A DNA stretch of 64,000 nucleotides from Galbula dea (Eukaryota > Chordata > Aves > Piciformes > Galbulidae): contig VWZX01002268.1 of assembly GCA_013399015.1 (NCBI GenBank), positions 1,272,861-1,336,860 of the forward strand. Reading direction: 5' to 3'. Shown one piece after another: positions 46,701-64,000 of the stretch (the first letter of the stretch is position 1; the number at the start of each line of letters is the position of its first letter). Position numbers and translations under genes: made by a program. The notes beneath the pieces were generated by a model, which was given only the letters and a program-made list of their open reading frames with translations, had not been told where the DNA came from and made no database searches.

Positions 46701-49700
46701 CGGGGAGCAGTCTGCCACAATTAACAAACTGGAACTGCTTCTGACAGATGCAAAGATGAGACTTAGCACTGGAAGCACCCAGCGTCTTCCACACTTATTT
46801 CTGTCTTGAGAAATGATCAAGGAAAACATGCAGCTTGCGTTGCTAAGTAGCTGCCACCATAACAAACCTTTTCATGCCTTTTCTGGCTCAGTGCTGCCTC
46901 CCTCAGCATCGTCAAGACTAGCTACAAGGTTGCACGCACATAACTACAAAACGCAAAATGGTGCATTTAGTTTATTTTCAGGGTCTCTTACCAATTATTT
47001 AACCAATCTGAGAAACATTCCTAAGTTAAGCATCAAATTTGTCTTTCAAACCCAATGCTAAGCTACTGCTGCTTCTTTTTTTTCTCTCACGACATTAACT
47101 GTGGTTTCTTATTCTGTAAAAATCAGCATTTCTTTTGCTTTGGATATTAGTCCTGTAGTCAAGGAATATGAGATGCTGCTTAGTTTGTAGGAAAGCAAAT
47201 TTAGCTGAGCTTTTCTGCAAAAATGCTCAGCAGTGGAACAGCTTATGGTACTCAGCTCTCTTTTTTTTCAGGTTAACTGGTACACAGTGCCTGTGAAGCA
47301 CACACCGACTCCTGTTCTGGCTTACTCTCATGTAATGTTGGGTCTGGATATATTAACTTCCACAAAACAAAGAAAAAGCTAGTACAGACACATCCTTTGG
47401 CTGAGGTTGGACTTCAGTTCTGTCATAGAAATACCCGGTCTGAGGGAGAACATTTAACTTTTGCCTTGGAAAATAAGAGTATTAATACTGGTGTTCAAGT
47501 TGCTGATAAAGTTGCACTTTTAGCCAGTGCTGGGACTCCTGAATTCCAACATTATTGTGAATATTTTTCTTAGACTGATCTAACACCCAGGCAAAGTTGG
47601 CACAGCCATCTGAAAAAGCAATCATCACCCCTTGCCTATTCTCCTGTCTGGTGCTTCTTGTGTTTTGCTGGCACACGTTTCTGTATGGCTGCCCAGTGCA
47701 CAGGATGTAGGAATTGATCCAGCTAGAGGGAAAAAAATCCACGTTTTTTTCTTCTGGTGGGTTTTACCCTGAATCAGTTTCCACTATCTCCAAACACAGA
47801 TAACTGAATTGTATAAATAATTGCTAGCAATACCTGGGCAACACAAAGCATGGAAGGGGAAAGTATTCCAGGAAAAACACAGAACAGTTTAGTTTAGAAA
47901 GGAGCCTATGCACAGAGAACACTACTGCCTTTAAACTACTCTCTCTTCTAGAAGGATATGAAGTGTCATGAGCAAATCTTTTGTTTCTCATCACATGCAT
48001 TCTTGATCAATGTCACACATTTATAAGCATCCATAATTAAAGGTCAAACAGCTAGTCCTCATTTAGTGTTAGTTTCAGGATATGTTATAATGTTTGTTTT
48101 TATTGAAAACAAATGTTGGGGAAACAAGAAAAGCAGGGGGTGCTCAGGAAGGCAGAACATGTAGAGACCTAGCTCATAACAGCCAAACTACTTGTATCCT
48201 TCCTGGCTGCTAGGGAATAGCTAGGGCCAAATGAAATTAGAGGGTGTGTTCTCCCAGAAAGTTTCTGGCACATTATTCTACTTATAACACAACATTAACA
48301 GTGGTGCTTGGCTAATGTGAATATTTTCTCCTAGATGAGCTTTTGAATTTTCCTTGACTCTGTATGAAAATGTTTTGAACTAAAATAAATATAAAACCAC
48401 CTCCCATAAGAACAACAAGGGAAAAAATCTCTCTAGTTCCTGCTCTCACCTCTCCTGTGGCTTTATCAGATGTACAGGTTAGGAAGAAATGCAGAGAGAA
48501 TTGTTCTTTCTTTATTCTGTGTTAGCACAACCTATTTCCTGGTCCTTTAGCTTTTCCATATATTCATCTTGCTGGAGTTCACAGTAGAGCCTAGCCAACT
48601 CTTGTAGGCGTAACAAAAGAAAAATCTTTGAAAAAGCACAAGCAGGAACATGATAACCACTTGAGGAAATATGTTCCACAAGTAGTGAAGCTCTGGAAAC
48701 AGAAAAACTTACCAGAACCTCTCTCAGCCCCCCAGTACAACCAGACAGACACACATGGTGGTGAGACAATAGTGAGTGGAGAATAACCCTTTGCAGTTTG
48801 ACTTCCTTTATTTGCAGTTCTAGGAACACGTTAGTTGGAAGGACCAAAGCTGTAAAGGCAATCTAGCATCTACAAAAGACAAGCACAGCTCAACATCCCT
48901 AATGCCATATGACTCTCCAATGAAGTCCCTGAAGCAAAGTTGCATGTGACAGCTGCCAGTTAGGTCGATAACCAAGTTGGTTTAAAATCCTGGAGCGTGA
49001 GTTCCAGTGATCTTCAGTCAACACTTTTAGCTAAAGCAAGCTAGAACCTGTCTTATGTCTTCTGAATTACAAAGATTCCTCTACTCATACCCTTCCCAGA
49101 AGCAGAGCTATTTAACCTGCAGATAACATTACCTGCCTGACTTCCTCCCCTCTGTCCCAGCTGGAATAAGAACCGAGCTGTCTTGCAGCAGAACTAGAGC
49201 AGTATGTCCTTCAGGTGGTCAGACATACAGGGCAGGAATTCATTCAGCAACTGAATCTCTTTGCAGGAATATTTCCTTAGATTCACCAATTGTTTTCCTC
49301 TACACTTGCCCAAGGAGTAATTTGGAAAGCAGGGCATGCACAGGAGCCACTGATGTAAATACTCAAGATTTGTGCACAGAACTAACCTGATGCCAGTGGG
49401 GAAGACAAAGCACTTAAAGGTACTCACAGCAGTTCCTTCCTCTCACTGGTGCATTGCAAGACTGTAGCCAAACACACTAGACACATTCCAGCATGAATGG
49501 TAAAGCAGCAAGGAATGCATTTTACAGTAATGTTATCAATCAAATCTAAATGCCTCACAAGATTGGTTTATGAAGAGTAGATGGTGTTACTCACTAAACC
49601 GCTAGGAAAATGGCTTTTTATCTACTAAAACCTGAATGCTTACAGTTAGGTCCTTTAAAACCTTTCAGACATTTATTTGAAAAGGAAATATAAAAAAGTA

Positions 49701-50930
49701 CAGCATCTGTATTATATTAAGTACTCCAATATCTTTGTAAAGAACAGCAGTCACAGGGAAAACAGAATAAGTGCTGTGCAACAGCTAGCCAGCCTTTCTG
49801 CATCTCATCATCTGCCTGCACAGTAAGAGAGTAGGGAAATACACTTCTTGTAGATATAAAAGGAAGAGCAAATGCTTTGTCCATCACCATTCCTTAGACC
49901 TTATTCAACAGCTGATCAGTATATTACAGCAAAGTCTGCTTTCCAAGAAACATAACTCTGTCAGTACTACTTGCAGTCCATGTTCAAAACTCCTAACAAA
50001 TCCTGTATGTTACAAAGCACAGCTTGCATTCATTGACTCAGATTATATTTAGTGTCATCAGGAGTATGCATTTGTGCAAAATCAACTTGTGAGCACTGAC
50101 CACAGTGGCATAATAAAGAGCAAAACCGATGATAAAAATGTCCTACATTGATTTGAGAAGAGAAAGGCAGAAAAGCTCTTTCATTCTAGTCTGGGTACCT
50201 GAGTTCCCCTACTTCTCTCCCTTACAGAGCTTTAACCAAAAAAAATCAAGACCTTATTTTCAAGTGAAGGCAAATTGTACACATACACACTCTCTCAGGC
50301 CAGCCAACACAGGCCAGGCTGAATCCCACAGGACTTGCAGCACAAGCAATATTAGTCCGACTGCATCCACAGGTAGCTCAAAAGCAGTACAGTCACTTCT
50401 GTATGGAGCCCAGATGAAATTGGCTTACTGGATTCAGGCTGGTTCTTCAAATTCCAGAGACAGCCCATGCCAAACAGAATTCACAGCCCTGGGCTCTGTA
50501 GGTAACCCAAGTATCTCCGTGCTGGAGATGCTCTGCTTCTACTGCTTGGATCTCTGCTTTGATCCAAGTGTTTGGATCTACCAGGAACACTGGTAGAAGC
50601 ACTGACATACCCATTTGCAGAAGCAACTGTAGAAGTAAGGGAACAGTAGAGAGCCAGAAGCTTTCAAGCTGGATATATTCTGGCACTCAGAAGGGACTGG
50701 CATGGAGATGAATCACATTTTATAGTCTCCCCTAATTTTCCACACAGACATTCCTAGCATGGAATGCTTGAACAAAACCACAGTATGGCCACTAAAATAA
50801 CTCTGCCTAACGGCAAGAAATCTATTTATATATTCAAACTTCAAGTCTCTCAAAGAGCTAAATTCACTTCCACTCCTAATACCAAAACAAACTACATAAA
50901 TGAAGTGTGTTCAGAACAAGATACAAAGCT
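40723..50930. other. UTP23-RAD21 intergenic region, part 6
   Basis: Ten kilobases without a recognised gene, RNA or classified repeat. Frames never exceed about 155 codons (50129-50596, plus) and none shows homology or splice context. Composition is even. Confidence 0.65.
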
Positions 50931-50956
50931 AATACGTAACAGCTTATAACACAAAT

Positions 50957-50962
50957 TTTATT
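50957..50962 (-). terminator. RAD21: RAD21 distal poly(A) signal AATAAA
   Basis: TTTATT on the plus strand, AATAAA on the RAD21 strand, 1.77 kb after the stop codon. That distance fits the long 3' UTR known for vertebrate RAD21. Cleavage would fall near 50930-50945. Confidence 0.6.
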
Positions 50963-51801
50963 AGAAAAGTTATACATACCAGCATCAACTATTTTCATGA
51001 ATATTAACCTTGAAAAGCAACAAAAACAGACTAAAAATGTGTAACAAGAAACTAATGACCCTTTCTGTAATTAAACATTCAAGTTATCTACAATGTTTCT
51101 TTTTACAAAGGGGAAAATCATGGTTTTACAGGCACATCATGTTGAAAATAAAGCTGCAGTAACTTTATACAATTAACTTTCTCAAGGATTATTAAAACAT
51201 GGTCACCATGTAGTCTCAGATTTTTTTAAACATTCACATAATTTTACAGTCGAATATACATTGAAATTTCGAATCCCAAAATTATTTCCAAGTGTTAACA
51301 TTAAAACCAGAACCTTCAGTGTGAATAATTTTGCCCTAAAAAAAAGTTAAGACAGGTTTCCATAATCAACATATTCACATAATTTCTGGTGCTACCTGCT
51401 CTAACAGTAAAGCTCCATTCTTCAGAAGTAAAATCAGATGGGACATCTTTTGCAAAACCGATTAAAATGTTTTGAACACAGCAGTGTGCATTATCGGAAA
51501 CACTGATACTAAAACCACAAGTATATCCAAAGAGCCATTAATACACTACATGATTAAGTGGAACTATGCCCCTTTGTACTATATATTCAAGTTTGTTGCC
51601 CTTTCAGTACACGCGGTATCTGAATTTAGCATCTTTACAAAGACAGTCTGTTCAGCTTCTCTTACTCTTATCTTCATATGCCTGCTAAATAAAAGTCAGA
51701 TAATTTACAATCTCGAAGTCTGTTTTTAAAAGTCTGGAGTTTATATACAGCTCTAACAATAATTTTGATATCTTAAAGGTTTAAATGAAATGACTAGAGT
51801 T

Positions 51802-51807
51802 TTTATT
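51802..51807 (-). terminator. RAD21: RAD21 proximal poly(A) signal AATAAA (candidate)
   Basis: TTTATT on the plus strand, 923 bp past the stop codon, in AT-rich sequence just beyond the CR1 insertion. Confidence 0.4.
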
Positions 51808-51854
51808 TGATGCTTATTAACAGTAATTAGCCATTATCAGTAGTGGACCATAAA

Positions 51855-52020
51855 GAGCACTGGAACAGACTGCCCAGAGAGGTTGTGGAGTCTCCTTCTC
51901 TGGAGATATTCAAAACCCGTCTGGATGTGCTGGTCTAGGGAATCCTGCTGCGGCAGGGGGGTTGGACTAGATGATCTTTTGAGGTCCCTTCCAACTCCTA
52001 ATATTCTGTTATTCTGTGAT
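51855..52020 (+). mobile_element. CR1 LINE 3' fragment within the RAD21 3' UTR
   Basis: GGAACAGACTGCCCAGAGAGG, TTGGACTAGATGATCTTTTG, AGGTCCCTTCCAACTCC and the tail ATTCTGTTATTCTGTGAT with a repeated terminal octamer. About 166 bp of a CR1 3' end, plus orientation, so antisense in the RAD21 transcript. Confidence 0.93.
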
Positions 52021-52729
52021 AATGAGGTGAAAACTGAAAAGGAATGTTTAATCTAAAATGCTTAACACATGTTCTGTCCTTTCATGTATGCAATAGCATC
52101 ACGTAGAGGAAGTGCTTTCCACAGACACCCATTTCCCCTTAGCATCAAGGGCTACAAAAATCTGACTGCAAAAATGCAGTGACAAAGCAAGCTGACAGAT
52201 CAGGCTCTACCTTTCATATCGGCAGCTTTAAAGACTGATGTTATGCACAAAGATCCAGCGAAAGGGAAAAAACCCCACTGCTACGAGAAGCAGGTTGAAT
52301 GTTTTAGACAAGTTTGGCAAAGTTTGTAATCAGACAATAGGTTGGCCATTCAGGGTTACTTGTGTAGGTTAGGGAAAAAAAAATCACTATTGAATCAACT
52401 AGTCAAATTACCATAAGACATTTCATTGATACTCAACATTACATGCACCAATATTGCACACATCTGCTCTGAATTATTAAACAATCTTCATCTGGGTCCT
52501 TAAGCTGTCTGGTTTCTGCAGCTGGAATTGAAGCCACCCACCCCAGCAGTTTCACTAAAAATTTTAATGGTATATTTAAAATACAAAAACCAAAATAACC
52601 CAAAAAGAAAACCAAGGACTTTTATACAGACAATAAAATCTAAATTTTCTGCAATGGTCTTGTGGGCCCTACAGATGGGGCAATACATGTATGCACTAGT
52701 AAAACACTAGCTCTGCTGTATCTAACCAT

Positions 52730-63972
<11,243 letters not shown>

Positions 63973-64000
63973 CTGCAGAGAACAACACTCATATGAGTTC

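Larger units (their letters stand above)
50935..52729 (-). other. RAD21: RAD21 3' UTR (inferred extent)
   Basis: AT-rich sequence from the stop codon to the distal AATAAA. A second AATAAA at 51807-51802 (minus strand) would give a shorter 3' UTR of about 0.94 kb. A CR1 tail (51855-52020) lies inside, antisense to RAD21, between the stop codon and both signals. The extent is inferred from signals and not from transcripts. Confidence 0.6.

Overview
The window is nuclear DNA from a bird. It is AT-rich, has large introns bounded by GT/AG sites, and carries avian CR1 LINE fragments and retroviral LTRs with avian-type ends. Its genes are the conserved vertebrate trio EIF3H - UTP23 - RAD21 (human 8q24 order). 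The LTRs recall those common in Neoaves, but the species cannot be fixed from sequence alone.

Layout. (1) 1-16,731, minus strand: the 5' part of EIF3H (translation initiation factor eIF3 subunit h). Coding exon 1 (16,612-16,731) and exon 2 (782-938) are separated by a 15.7 kb intron; later exons lie left of the window. The EIF3H CpG-rich promoter is at about 16.33-17.06 kb. (2) 16.9-23.1 kb: intergenic, with one CR1 fragment and one copy of a 61 bp dispersed repeat. (3) 23,424-27,016, plus strand: complete three-exon UTP23 (248 aa, ribosome biogenesis) with its own CpG-rich promoter and a poly(A) signal at 27,202. (4) 27.2-50.9 kb: a 23.7 kb gene-free stretch between the 3' ends of UTP23 and RAD21, with CR1 pieces, a complete solo LTR with a perfect 5 bp target-site duplication, and a few unexplained segments. 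(5) 50,957-63,972, minus strand: the 3' UTR and last eleven coding exons of RAD21 (cohesin kleisin), 541 codons from about human residue 93 to the stop. The N-terminal exons and promoter lie beyond the right edge. A second solo LTR with a perfect 5 bp duplication sits in RAD21's last intron.

The three genes are housekeeping genes with no shared pathway: translation initiation, 18S rRNA processing, and sister-chromatid cohesion. EIF3H and UTP23 are divergent; UTP23 and RAD21 are convergent. Every exon junction listed was checked for GT/AG ends and for reading-frame phase. No rRNA, tRNA, CRISPR or recognisable small RNA gene was seen, and no new multi-gene system is evident. The items most worth a second look are an almost open 147-codon minus-strand frame overlapping a Cys/His-rich block in EIF3H intron 1 (9.76-10.2 kb), a 61 bp repeat pair, the LTR insertions, and a possible decayed coding segment at 38.36-38.89 kb.
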